DNA of 64,000 bases, from assembly GCA_004294445.1 (NCBI GenBank), contig REAZ01000004.1, positions 62,001-126,000 on the forward strand, given 5' to 3'. How positions within the stretch are numbered: the first letter of the stretch is position 1; each line of letters begins with the position of its first letter. Positions 24,230-32,166 of the stretch are shown in pieces. Source of the stretch: Cytophagales bacterium (lineage in GTDB: Bacteria > Bacteroidota > Bacteroidia > Cytophagales > Thermoflexibacteraceae). A program made the translations under genes and the position numbers. The notes under the pieces were generated by a model. The model saw nothing but the letters and a program-made list of their open reading frames with translations, was not told where the DNA came from and ran no database searches.

Positions 24230-24961
24230 ATGAAAATATTAATTTGTATAAGCCACGTTCCCGATACGAATGCAAAAATTCCGTTCAAAGATGGAAAGCC
24301 CGATTTGGCAGGGCTAACTTTTGTCATTGCTCCTTATGATGACTTTGCATTGGCAAGAGCGGTAGAGCTGCGCGACCAAACTGCGGGCAAACTGACAGTG
24401 CTTTGCGTGGGCAAGGCAGACACAGAACCTACTATCCGCAAAGCATTGGCTATTGGGGCTGATGATGCCATCAGAGTAGATGCAGAACCTACAGATGCTT
24501 TCTTTGTAGCAACGCAGATTGCCGAAATTGCTAAACAAAATCAGTACGATATGATTTTGATGGGCAGAGAATCAAGCGATTACAATGGCGGACAGGTGCA
24601 TGGAATGGTAGCTGCTATGCTTGGCTTACCTTGTATAGTGCCTTGTATGAAACTCGACTTGAACGGCAATGTAGCCACTATGTACCGAGAAATAGAAGGC
24701 GGTAAAGAAGTAGTGGAACTTCCTACACCTTTTGTAGCGGGTTGCCAAGAGCCTATAGCAGAGTGGAAAATACCAAATATGAGAGGTATTATGACTGCAA
24801 AAACGAAACCTTTGAAGGTAGTAAGCCCTGTAGCTACGGCTATCTCTACCCAAGTAGCAAGCTATGAAGTTCCTGCGGCACGTAGTAACTGCAAGATGAT
24901 AGATGCCGCCAACGTGGGGCAGTTGGTAGAGTTACTAAAAAATGAGGCAAAAGTAATTTAG
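24230..24961 (+). CDS. etfB: Electron transfer flavoprotein, beta subunit
   Basis: EtfB binds AMP and, with EtfA, carries electrons from acyl-CoA and other dehydrogenases to the quinone pool. The 243-residue protein begins MKILICISHVPDTNAKIPF and has the beta-subunit features AIGADDAIRVD, the nucleotide region RESSDYNGGQVHGMVAAMLG and VELPTPFVAGCQEPIAEW. etfA follows after 84 bases on the same strand. Both genes are preceded by short-period repeat arrays. Confidence 0.94.
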   Translation: MKILICISHVPDTNAKIPFKDGKPDLAGLTFVIAPYDDFALARAVELRDQTAGKLTVLCVGKADTEPTIRKALAIGADDAIRVDAEPTDAFFVATQIAEIAKQNQYDMILMGRESSDYNGGQVHGMVAAMLGLPCIVPCMKLDLNGNVATMYREIEGGKEVVELPTPFVAGCQEPIAEWKIPNMRGIMTAKTKPLKVVSPVATAISTQVASYEVPAARSNCKMIDAANVGQLVELLKNEAKVI

Positions 24962-25045
24962 TTATTGGGTTATTAGGTTATAAGTTATGTTAACCATTAA
25001 TAACTAACAATAAACAACTAAAAATTAACAATTAACAATCAAGAA
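24961..25045 (+). repeat. Octamer and heptamer arrays between etfB and etfA
   Basis: First come three octamers beginning with the last base of the etfB stop codon (GTTATTGG, GTTATTAG, GTTATAAG). From 24990 there are eight heptamers: TTAACCA, TTAATAA, CTAACAA, TAAACAA, CTAAAAA, TTAACAA, TTAACAA, TCAAGAA. The last unit abuts the etfA ATG at 25046. The whole gap is thus short-period repeat. Confidence 0.6.
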
Positions 25046-25981
25046 ATGAACGTACTAATATATATAGAATCTGAAAATAATGCACCAAAGAAATCTTCAC
25101 TCGAAGCAGTGGCTTATGGTGCAGCTATAGCCAAAGGGCAGGTGGTTGCAGTAGCCCCAAGCGATGCAGATACCACAGAGTTAGGAAAATACGGGGTAGA
25201 TAAAGTTTTGCAGTTTACTGTATCAGGCAAGTTGGAGGCAACTCAAGTAGCTTCCATTGTAGCACAAGCAGCGCAAGCTCAAAGTGCAGAAGTGGTCATT
25301 TTTGCCAAATCTATCTTGAACGATTTGGCTGCCCCGATGGTAGGAGTTCATTTGGGAGCTTCCGTAGCTTCCAATGTCATAGAAATGCCCGATTTCAGCA
25401 AGGGGTTTGTGGTAAAAAGAGGTGTCTTTTCGGGCAAAGCCTATACAGAAGTAGCTTTGAATAATGCTATCAAGGTATTAAGTATCAAGAAAAACGCCGT
25501 AGCCATGACGGAAAAAGGTAAAACAGCAGTAATAGAAAGTTTTAGCCCGTCAGTAGCTGCCTCTACGATTACTATCAAAGAAACAACACAAAAAACAGGC
25601 GACATTCTATTGACGGATGCCGACATTGTAGTTTCTGGCGGTCGCGGCTTGAAGGGTCCAGAGCATTGGGGCATGATTGAGGAGTTAGCAAAAACGTTGA
25701 ACGCTGCTACAGGCTGCTCTAAGCCCGTTTCGGATATGGATTGGCGACCACACCACGAACACGTAGGGCAAACAGGCATCAAAGTAAGTCCAAATCTCTA
25801 CATTGCCGTTGGTATTTCGGGAGCTATTCAGCACTTAGCAGGCGTAAGCTCTTCCAAAACTATTGTCGTGATTAATAAGGATGCCGACGCACCTTTCTTC
25901 AAAGCGGCGGACTATGGAATTGTTGGAGATGCCTTCGACATCATTCCGAAGTTTACAGAGGCATTGAAAAATACTTTATAG
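25046..25981 (+). CDS. etfA: Electron transfer flavoprotein, alpha subunit
   Basis: EtfA holds the redox-active FAD. The 311-residue protein has an N-terminal alpha/beta domain (about 1-180) and the FAD domain. Key FAD-binding parts are VVSGGRGLKGPEHWGMIEEL, the Arg in DMDWRPHHEHVGQTG, and YIAVGISGAIQHLAG followed by VINKDADAPFFKAADYGIVG. All match a functional alpha subunit. It is followed by a strong terminator only 9 bases after the stop codon. Confidence 0.95.
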   Translation: MNVLIYIESENNAPKKSSLEAVAYGAAIAKGQVVAVAPSDADTTELGKYGVDKVLQFTVSGKLEATQVASIVAQAAQAQSAEVVIFAKSILNDLAAPMVGVHLGASVASNVIEMPDFSKGFVVKRGVFSGKAYTEVALNNAIKVLSIKKNAVAMTEKGKTAVIESFSPSVAASTITIKETTQKTGDILLTDADIVVSGGRGLKGPEHWGMIEELAKTLNAATGCSKPVSDMDWRPHHEHVGQTGIKVSPNLYIAVGISGAIQHLAGVSSSKTIVVINKDADAPFFKAADYGIVGDAFDIIPKFTEALKNTL

Positions 25982-25990
25982 GCAGTAATT

Positions 25991-26018
25991 CCCACCATTC
26001 AAAATGGTGGGTTTTTTT
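25991..26018 (+). terminator. Intrinsic terminator of the etfBA operon
   Basis: CCCACCATT-CAA-AATGGTGGG is a perfect 9-bp stem followed by seven T residues. It sits only 10 bases before the start codon of the PAP2 gene. Confidence 0.9.
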
Positions 26019-26028
26019 ATACAATTTT

Positions 26029-26622
26029 ATGAAATATACTCTCTTTTCTTTTATTTGCCTTTTCAACGTATTCATTTCAAATGCTCAAAACACAGATATT
26101 GAGTGGCTTAGAAAAATAAACATTGGGAGAGATAAGGGTTTGGACGCTACTTTTACCTCCTTTTCCAATTCCGTTGTGCCTATTAGTGCCGCTTACCCTA
26201 TTGCACTTCTTGGTGTAGGGATTGCTACAAAAAATAAGGAGCTTCGCTATAAAGGCTATATCGCAGGCATAGGGCTTGCGCTGAACTTGGTAGCAACAGC
26301 AGCTATCAAATACAGCGTGCAAAGACCAAGACCGTACGCAAGCTATCCCGACTTAGACAATACTACTTCCGAGCCTGACCCCTCTTTCCCTTCGGGGCAT
26401 AGCTCTACGTCATTTTATACAGCTACTTCCCTGAGTCTAAACTTTCCAAAATGGTATGTAATAGCTCCTTCGTTTTTGTGGGCAGGCAGTGTCGCTTACT
26501 CACGAATGCACGCAGGCGTTCACTACCCCTCTGACGTAGCAGCAGGAATTATTTTGGGAGCAGGAACGGCTTTTTTGTCCCATAAGCTAAACAAATGGTA
26601 TTGGGGAAAAAAGAATAGATAA
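26029..26622 (+). CDS. PAP2-family phosphatase
   Basis: This 197-residue protein has a signal peptide (about 1-19, ending ISNAQ) and the type 2 phosphatidic acid phosphatase motifs. C1 is KYSVQRPRPYASYP, C2 is PSFPSGHSSTSF and C3 is AYSRMHAGVHYPSDVAAG, with the catalytic His in C2 and C3. Substrates may be phosphatidate, undecaprenyl pyrophosphate or lipid A phosphate; sequence alone does not decide. It begins just past the etfA terminator, so its promoter must overlap that terminator or it depends on readthrough. Confidence 0.92.
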   Translation: MKYTLFSFICLFNVFISNAQNTDIEWLRKINIGRDKGLDATFTSFSNSVVPISAAYPIALLGVGIATKNKELRYKGYIAGIGLALNLVATAAIKYSVQRPRPYASYPDLDNTTSEPDPSFPSGHSSTSFYTATSLSLNFPKWYVIAPSFLWAGSVAYSRMHAGVHYPSDVAAGIILGAGTAFLSHKLNKWYWGKKNR

Positions 26623-26664
26623 GATGAATAAATGACTAAAAGCGAAAATTATAGCATCTATTTT

Positions 26665-27591
26665 CTAATAAGGTTTATTTTGTTGTGCTAATAAGAAAAG
26701 TACAGCCATTCTGACCGCTACACCATTTTCTACTTGCTGCAAAATGATAGAGTGTCCCGAATCTGCTACATCACTTGTAATCTCTATGCCTCTATTAATC
26801 GGACCTGGGTGCATGATGACTACCTCCTTGTCTAAACTGTCCAACAAAGCCTTATTGATGCCATAATAGAGAGAATATTCGCGCAAAGAAGGGAAATTTT
26901 TAGATTGTTGCCGCTCTAACTGTATGCGAAGGACATTGGCAACATCACACCATTGGAGGGTTTCCTTTACGCTATGCGATACTTTTACACCTAAGCCTTT
27001 TATGTACTTGGGAATGAGGGTACTCGGTCCGCAAACCATCACTTCTGCCCCTAATTTTTGTAAGGCAAAAATATTGGAAAGGGCAACTCTGGAATGAGAA
27101 ATATCGCCAATAATAGCTATTTTCTTGCCACCAATTCCCCCTAATCTTTCTCGGATAGAATAGGCATCCAAAAGGGCTTGGGTAGGATGCTCATGCGTGC
27201 CATCTCCTGCATTAATGATATTTGCCTTGATGTGCTTGGCTAAAAAGTGAGGTGCGCCTGGGCTTGCGTGCCTCATCACTATCATATCTACTTTCATTGC
27301 CAAGATATTATTAACAGTATCGAGCAAAGTTTCCCCTTTTTTTACAGAACTCCCCGAAGCGGAAAAATTAATGACATCGGCAGAAAGGCGTTTTTCTGCC
27401 AACTCAAAAGATAGGCGAGTGCGGGTAGAATTTTCAAAAAATACATTCGCAATCGTCATATCACGCAGTGAAGGAACTTTCTTTATAGGGCGGTTGATGA
27501 CTTCCTTGAAAGTATCTGCCGTATCTAAGATAGTTTCTATGTCTTTCAAAGTCAGGTCTTTGATACCAAGTAAGTGATTTACACTAAGCAT
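26665..27591 (-). CDS. pyrB: Aspartate carbamoyltransferase catalytic subunit
   Basis: PyrB joins carbamoyl phosphate and aspartate in pyrimidine synthesis. The 308-residue protein has the carbamoyl-phosphate site FFENSTRTRLSFELAEKRL near 50-68, the SGSSVKKGETLLDT loop, MRHASPGAP, GDGTHEHPTQALLDA and the late MHPGPINRG. There is no adjacent pyrI or pyrR; pyrR often precedes pyrB in other phyla. It is transcribed alone, convergent with the PAP2 gene. Confidence 0.96.
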   Translation of the reverse strand: MLSVNHLLGIKDLTLKDIETILDTADTFKEVINRPIKKVPSLRDMTIANVFFENSTRTRLSFELAEKRLSADVINFSASGSSVKKGETLLDTVNNILAMKVDMIVMRHASPGAPHFLAKHIKANIINAGDGTHEHPTQALLDAYSIRERLGGIGGKKIAIIGDISHSRVALSNIFALQKLGAEVMVCGPSTLIPKYIKGLGVKVSHSVKETLQWCDVANVLRIQLERQQSKNFPSLREYSLYYGINKALLDSLDKEVVIMHPGPINRGIEITSDVADSGHSIILQQVENGVAVRMAVLFLLAQQNKPY

Positions 27592-27726
27592 AAATTATGG
27601 GCTTTTTTCAAATCACTTGCAAAGATAAGAAAATCTATTATTGTTGCTGAAAACAGTAATAAATTTTAGAATATTTCTATTTTTGTGCTGATTATCAGTT
27701 TCCTACAATCAAAATTATTCTATAAT

Positions 27727-28245
27727 ATGACATACATCATGGTGGATATAGAGGCAGATGGCGCAATTCCTGCCGATTATTCGATGCTTAGCTTGGGGGC
27801 GGTGGTGGTAGAACCAAGCCTCTCTCGCACCTTTTATGCAGAGATGCGTCCTATTTCTGAGCATTACCAAGCAGAAGCATTGGCAGTTTCGGGGTGGACT
27901 CGCGAGCAAACACTTAGCTTTCAGGAGCCTTTACAAGCAATGCTCAATTTTGAAAAATGGATTTTAGAAAACAGTAAGGGCAAGCCTTATTTTATTTCTG
28001 ACAACAATGGCTTTGACTGGATGTTCGTTTGTTGGTATTTTCAGCACTTTCTGAGGCGAAATCCCTTTGGGCATAGTTCTACTAATTTGGGTAGCCTTTA
28101 CAAGGGAATGGTCAAAGATACTTTTCAGAATTTCAAGCACTTGCGCACACGTACGCATACGCACAACGCCTTAGACGATGCCATTGGGAATGCAGAAGCT
28201 TTGCTTGTGATGAAAAAAGAAATGAATTTGAAAATAGCGTTATAG
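27727..28245 (+). CDS. DEDDh-type 3'-5' exonuclease
   Basis: The ATG at 27727 (MTYIMVDIEADGAIPADYSM) puts the first acidic pair (D7, E9) at the usual place and gives 172 residues. The upstream ATG at 27685 adds an unrelated hydrophobic stretch. The other metal residues are in the central SDNNGFDWMFVCWYF and HNALDDAIGNAEAL (the H...D of DEDDh enzymes). Single-domain proteins of this kind act as RNases or proofreading-like nucleases. The substrate is not known here. It has no operon partner. Confidence 0.85.
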   Translation: MTYIMVDIEADGAIPADYSMLSLGAVVVEPSLSRTFYAEMRPISEHYQAEALAVSGWTREQTLSFQEPLQAMLNFEKWILENSKGKPYFISDNNGFDWMFVCWYFQHFLRRNPFGHSSTNLGSLYKGMVKDTFQNFKHLRTRTHTHNALDDAIGNAEALLVMKKEMNLKIAL

Positions 28246-28282
28246 GAGCAGCAATGAGTGATAACTTGCTTTAAATCAGGCA

Positions 28283-29362
28283 TTATTCTACCCATTTGAG
28301 TACCCTGTCCCAGCGAGTGCTTGCGATGCCTTGTTCTGGATTATAAGAAAAGCCTACCATGATAGGTTTTCCAACGATATGGTCTTCGGGAACAAGTCCC
28401 CAAAAACGGGAGTCGTAGGAATTGTGCCTATTATCTCCTAAGGTAAAATAATAATTTTGTTGAAAAGTGTATTGGAAATGTTCTCTACCGCCGATAAAAA
28501 GTCTATTATTTTTTATCTCTACGTTCTTTAAGCCTTCATAGCTGAGAATTACTTGCTCGTAAAGGGCTAAATTTTCAGGTGTAGTCTTGATAGTGAGGTC
28601 TTTGTAAGGAATAAGCAATTTGCCAAAATTATCTCTATTCCACCGAAAAGCAGCCGCAGGTGGGTCAATATGAGTTCCCTTCATCCCTTTTGGGTGTACG
28701 TTGGGCATAATAGTAGCAACGTTACGCAAAGCAGTAGCAAGTTTTTTCGCTTTGACATCAGTGGTATAAATCATGTACCCATAGCTTTTTTTGTTGGCTT
28801 CTTTGATACCGAATTGCAAAAATACCTGTTCGTCTATGTAGGCTTGCGTTCTTATCAAGAAAGTAAATTGAGGCTGATAAGGCTCTTCTAAAACCACATT
28901 ATTAATAAATATTTTTCTATCTCGGATTTCGAAAGTGTCAGAGGGCAAAGCCACACATCTTTTGATGAAATGTTTTTTTTGCTCTATTGGTTTTTCTATG
29001 TCGGGAGGGAAATTGAACACAAGCATATCGTTACGCTCTACTTTGCCTAAGCCCCACATCCTAAAATAGTTGGGAAATATTTTGTGGTAAATTCTATTCT
29101 TATCTTGATAAAATAGAGGTATTTCAAAAGGAAATAAAAGACGTTTGCCAAAATGAATACTACTGCAAATCACTTGGTCGCCTTTGATGAGTGTATTTTC
29201 CATAGAGGCACTTGGAATAGAAAAGCTATCTATCATGAAAAGTTGAAAAAGATAAAAAAGAATGACAGTATAGATAGTAAGGCAAGAAATTCTTGAGATA
29301 CGCAAGGGCGGATTTGCGAAAAATACTCGCTGTTCATTTTGAGAAAGTAATTTGCTCTTCAT
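28283..29362 (-). CDS. lepB: Signal peptidase I
   Basis: LepB cuts signal peptides from exported proteins at the outer face of the inner membrane. The 359-residue protein has one membrane anchor (about 25-45). The catalytic Ser is in FSIPSASMENTL (S53) and the Lys in FIKRCVALPSD near 135. The final box is LGDNRHNSYDSRFWGLVP. A long insert (about 145-290) between the Lys box and the final box is typical of Bacteroidota forms. Many substrates are in this window, including the giant repeat protein and the S10 peptidase. Confidence 0.94.
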   Translation of the reverse strand: MKSKLLSQNEQRVFFANPPLRISRISCLTIYTVILFYLFQLFMIDSFSIPSASMENTLIKGDQVICSSIHFGKRLLFPFEIPLFYQDKNRIYHKIFPNYFRMWGLGKVERNDMLVFNFPPDIEKPIEQKKHFIKRCVALPSDTFEIRDRKIFINNVVLEEPYQPQFTFLIRTQAYIDEQVFLQFGIKEANKKSYGYMIYTTDVKAKKLATALRNVATIMPNVHPKGMKGTHIDPPAAAFRWNRDNFGKLLIPYKDLTIKTTPENLALYEQVILSYEGLKNVEIKNNRLFIGGREHFQYTFQQNYYFTLGDNRHNSYDSRFWGLVPEDHIVGKPIMVGFSYNPEQGIASTRWDRVLKWVE

Positions 29363-29452
29363 TCTGTTCCAAGTTTTTTTAATACTTACATCTTATTTAC
29401 AATAGGCGTGCCATACATCATATTTAACTTATTGTGATTAGATAATGTAACG

Positions 29453-29486
29453 TCCGAAAATGAACACCATCTATACCATTTTCGGA
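29453..29486. promoter_or_regulatory. Perfect 10-bp inverted repeat upstream of the DUF418 gene
   Basis: TCCGAAAATG (29453-29462) and CATTTTCGGA (29477-29486) are exact reverse complements with a 14-base loop. They lie between the divergent lepB and DUF418 genes. No T-run follows, so an operator or an RNA hairpin is more likely than a terminator. Confidence 0.4.
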
Positions 29487-29591
29487 TATATATTAGCTCG
29501 TTAAATAACTTAATTAATTAATAATTAATATGTTATATGTTTGGTATTATAATTGGCATATTGCGGTATGAAAACTTAAACTTCGAAAGTA

Positions 29592-30875
29592 ATGGAAACA
29601 AAAATAGAACAGGAAATAGCCTCTCCCCTTGCAAAAAGGGTAGAAAAAGAAAGAATAAAAATCATAGATATATTGCGAGGATTTGCCTTGCTTGGTATCA
29701 TTATCGTCCATGTAGTAGAGCAATATTATGCAGGCGATAATTCCATTTTTGCCAAAAACACGCCCTTAGACATTGGCATTTCCATTTTTTTAGGAATTTT
29801 TGTCGTTGGCAAATTTTTTCCTATTTTTTCTTTTCTTTTTGGCTTAAGTTTCTCCATTCAAATAGAGAATGCCGCCCAAAAAGGGCAGAAATATGCAGGG
29901 CGATTTTTGTGGCGTTTGGCTATTCTGATGGCGATTGGCTTTGTGCATCAGTTATTTTATAGGGGCGATATTCTCATGATTTATGCTGCTCTCGGTGTTG
30001 CACTTATTTTAGTACACAAACTTCCGAATAAAGTCTTGCTTATCATAGCTTTAGCCCTTGTTTTTAATATCATAGGTCTTGTAGGCAGGAGTGTAGATGC
30101 CATCAGAGATACTTTCAAAGAAGCACCCAAACAAGAACAAACTACTCAAAACCAAGCACCTACCAAAGAACAGCAAGCTGAAATGGAAAAATATCAGCAA
30201 GAAAACAAGGCTTATTTTGACATGGTAAAGGCGGGAAATTGGCTGGAGATAGCAAAGACGCATGTTGTTAAAGAAATAGAAGTAAAAATGCAGTTTCAAA
30301 TAGGTTCTGGTAGGCTTTGGCTTACTTTGGGCTTGTTTATTTTGGGTCTGTACGCAGGCAGAAGGAAGTTTTTTGAAAATATGCAAACTTCTCTTCCTTT
30401 GGCAAAACGCATTTTCAAATATAGCGGTCTTTATATTATTTTTGCTTTGGTGTTAGTTGGAGTTATTATGGGTATTTTTCAAGGCAACCCTCCTCCCCTA
30501 CCTTGGCTAATGTGGCTCGGCGGAACTATTTTTGATTTTGCCAATGTAGCCTTGCCTTTCTTATATATTACAGGCATAGTGATGCTATTCCAGAAAGCAA
30601 AATGGGAAAAAATATTAGTCTGGCTCTATCCTGTGGGTAGAATGGGGCTAACTACCTATGTAATGCAATCTATCCTTGGTACTTTTATTTTCTTTGGCTA
30701 TGGGCTAAATCTGCTCGGCGAAGTCGGCAATGGCATCACGCTGCTTATGGCGTTAGGCATCTTTGGCTTGCAAATTCTATTTAGCAAATGGTGGCTTACG
30801 CTTTTTCATTATGGTATCTTAGAATGGTTTTGGCGGTCAGCAACTTACCTTAAATGGCAGTCTTTCAAGAAGTAA
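29592..30875 (+). CDS. DUF418 domain membrane protein
   Basis: This 427-residue multi-pass protein has an N-terminal heparan-alpha-glucosaminide-acetyltransferase-like segment (DILRGFALLGIIIVHVVEQY near 25-45). A C-terminal DUF418 region (about 230-420) shows PVGRMGLTTYVMQSILGTFI and the ending FWRSATY. About ten membrane helices are present. A polar Gln/Glu-rich loop lies in the middle (about 175-205, EEAPKQEQTTQNQAPTKEQ-like). The family is common in bacteria and of unknown function. Its stop codon is 2 bases from that of rmuC on the other strand. Confidence 0.88.
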   Translation: METKIEQEIASPLAKRVEKERIKIIDILRGFALLGIIIVHVVEQYYAGDNSIFAKNTPLDIGISIFLGIFVVGKFFPIFSFLFGLSFSIQIENAAQKGQKYAGRFLWRLAILMAIGFVHQLFYRGDILMIYAALGVALILVHKLPNKVLLIIALALVFNIIGLVGRSVDAIRDTFKEAPKQEQTTQNQAPTKEQQAEMEKYQQENKAYFDMVKAGNWLEIAKTHVVKEIEVKMQFQIGSGRLWLTLGLFILGLYAGRRKFFENMQTSLPLAKRIFKYSGLYIIFALVLVGVIMGIFQGNPPPLPWLMWLGGTIFDFANVALPFLYITGIVMLFQKAKWEKILVWLYPVGRMGLTTYVMQSILGTFIFFGYGLNLLGEVGNGITLLMALGIFGLQILFSKWWLTLFHYGILEWFWRSATYLKWQSFKK

Positions 30876-30877
30876 AT

Positions 30878-32050
30878 TTATTCTTCTTCAAACAGGTTCG
30901 GAGATAGAGATTTGTTGGTGCGAATGCCTAAGACCTTCATTTTCTCTATCTTGCTCAGTAAGTTGCCTTTGCCTGTTCCGAGCTTGAGCATTACTTCCTC
31001 ATACGCATTTTGGGCATACTGAAGTTTCAATCCTAAGTCTTTGAGGTCGTTTTGCAAACCAACCGCTTTTTCGTAGAGTAAGCCTCCTTCTTTGGCTATT
31101 TCTTCGGCATAGCGGTTTTGCTTTTCCTGCCGCCATACGCTCGCTACAGTCCTCAAGGAAGCAAGCAATGTAGAAGCACTTACCATTACTACACCTTTCT
31201 CAAAAGCAAAGTTAAATAACTCATTATCAGTTTGTAAAGCCAAACTAAAGGCTGGCTCTATGGGTAAGAACATCAGCACAAAGTCGGGCGTTTGATTGGC
31301 ATATAAATTTTGATAATTTTTGGCACTTAGTTCTATGATATGCTGCCTAACGGCTAAAATATGCTGCTTCAGATGTTTTTCTCTTTCGCTTTCGCTATCC
31401 GTAGAGCAAAATTTTTCATAGGCATTGAGTGAAACTTTGGCATCTATGATGAGGCATTTTTGGTTGGGCAGCGTGATGAGTACATCGGGCTGTAGGCGTT
31501 TTCCCTGCTCGGTCGTATGGCTTTTCTGCACCCAATATTCACGTCCTTTCTCCAATCCCGATTTTTCTAAAATACTCTCCAAAATCATCTCTCCCCAGTT
31601 GCCCTGAATTTTGCTTTGTCCTTTGAGGGCATTTGCCAAGTTCGTCGCTTCCTTACTGATTTGCTGGTTGAGTTGGTGGAGGTTTTTTATTTCTTTCTCT
31701 AAGGAAAAGCGTTCTTTTGCCTCCAAATCGTAGGTTTCTTCTACTTTTTTTCTCAAATCTACCAGTTTTTCCCCAAACGGGTCTAAAATATTTTTGAGGC
31801 TAAAATGGCTTTGTTCTGTAATTTTCCTACTTTTCTCCTCCAAAATTTCATTCGCAATATTTTTGAATTCCAAAGTAAGTCTTTCTTGGAGCGGGGCTAT
31901 TTCCTTTTGCTTATCGGCTAACTGCGTGAGTAGCATTTCGTTATTTGCCTTATAAACAGCCATTTTTGCGGCAAAATAAAAACTACATAGCCACCAAGCA
32001 AGCAACCCGCCTATGGCAAAGCCTAATAAAATAAACCCCAATTCCTCCAT
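30878..32050 (-). CDS. rmuC: DNA recombination protein RmuC
   Basis: RmuC limits recombination at inverted repeats and is predicted to be a nuclease-like protein anchored in the membrane. The 390-residue protein has an N-terminal membrane helix (about 5-28), a coiled coil (about 30-135) and the RmuC domain. Conserved parts are IQGNWGEMILESILEKSGL near 147-165, LQPDVLITLPNQKCLIIDAK (the PD-(D/E)XK-like core) and FLPIEPAF. It overlaps no neighbour and is likely transcribed alone. Confidence 0.92.
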   Translation of the reverse strand: MEELGFILLGFAIGGLLAWWLCSFYFAAKMAVYKANNEMLLTQLADKQKEIAPLQERLTLEFKNIANEILEEKSRKITEQSHFSLKNILDPFGEKLVDLRKKVEETYDLEAKERFSLEKEIKNLHQLNQQISKEATNLANALKGQSKIQGNWGEMILESILEKSGLEKGREYWVQKSHTTEQGKRLQPDVLITLPNQKCLIIDAKVSLNAYEKFCSTDSESEREKHLKQHILAVRQHIIELSAKNYQNLYANQTPDFVLMFLPIEPAFSLALQTDNELFNFAFEKGVVMVSASTLLASLRTVASVWRQEKQNRYAEEIAKEGGLLYEKAVGLQNDLKDLGLKLQYAQNAYEEVMLKLGTGKGNLLSKIEKMKVLGIRTNKSLSPNLFEEE

Positions 32051-32088
32051 GATTTAGCTAATGATTGTATTGTGATAAGTAAAACGAC

Positions 32089-32131
32089 AAAACAAAAGTA
32101 CACTCGTTTTGTGCGAATATACTTTTGTTTT
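32089..32131 (-). terminator. Terminator-like hairpin after the pruA gene
   Basis: AAAACAAAAGTA (32089-32100) and TACTTTTGTTTT (32120-32131) are perfectly complementary with a 19-base loop. On the minus strand the stem is followed by GTCGTTTTAC. It also carries TACTTTTG on the minus strand, which could serve as a -7 box for rmuC. Confidence 0.55.
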
Positions 32132-32166
32132 CTTGTCAAAATTAATGCTCCCTTCTATAAAAAAAA

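Noticed and set aside
24165-25045. CRISPR-like repeated sequence
   Set aside because: Units are 7-8 bases without spacers. Neither these arrays, the decamers nor the 114-bp coding repeats have the repeat-spacer form, and no cas gene is present.
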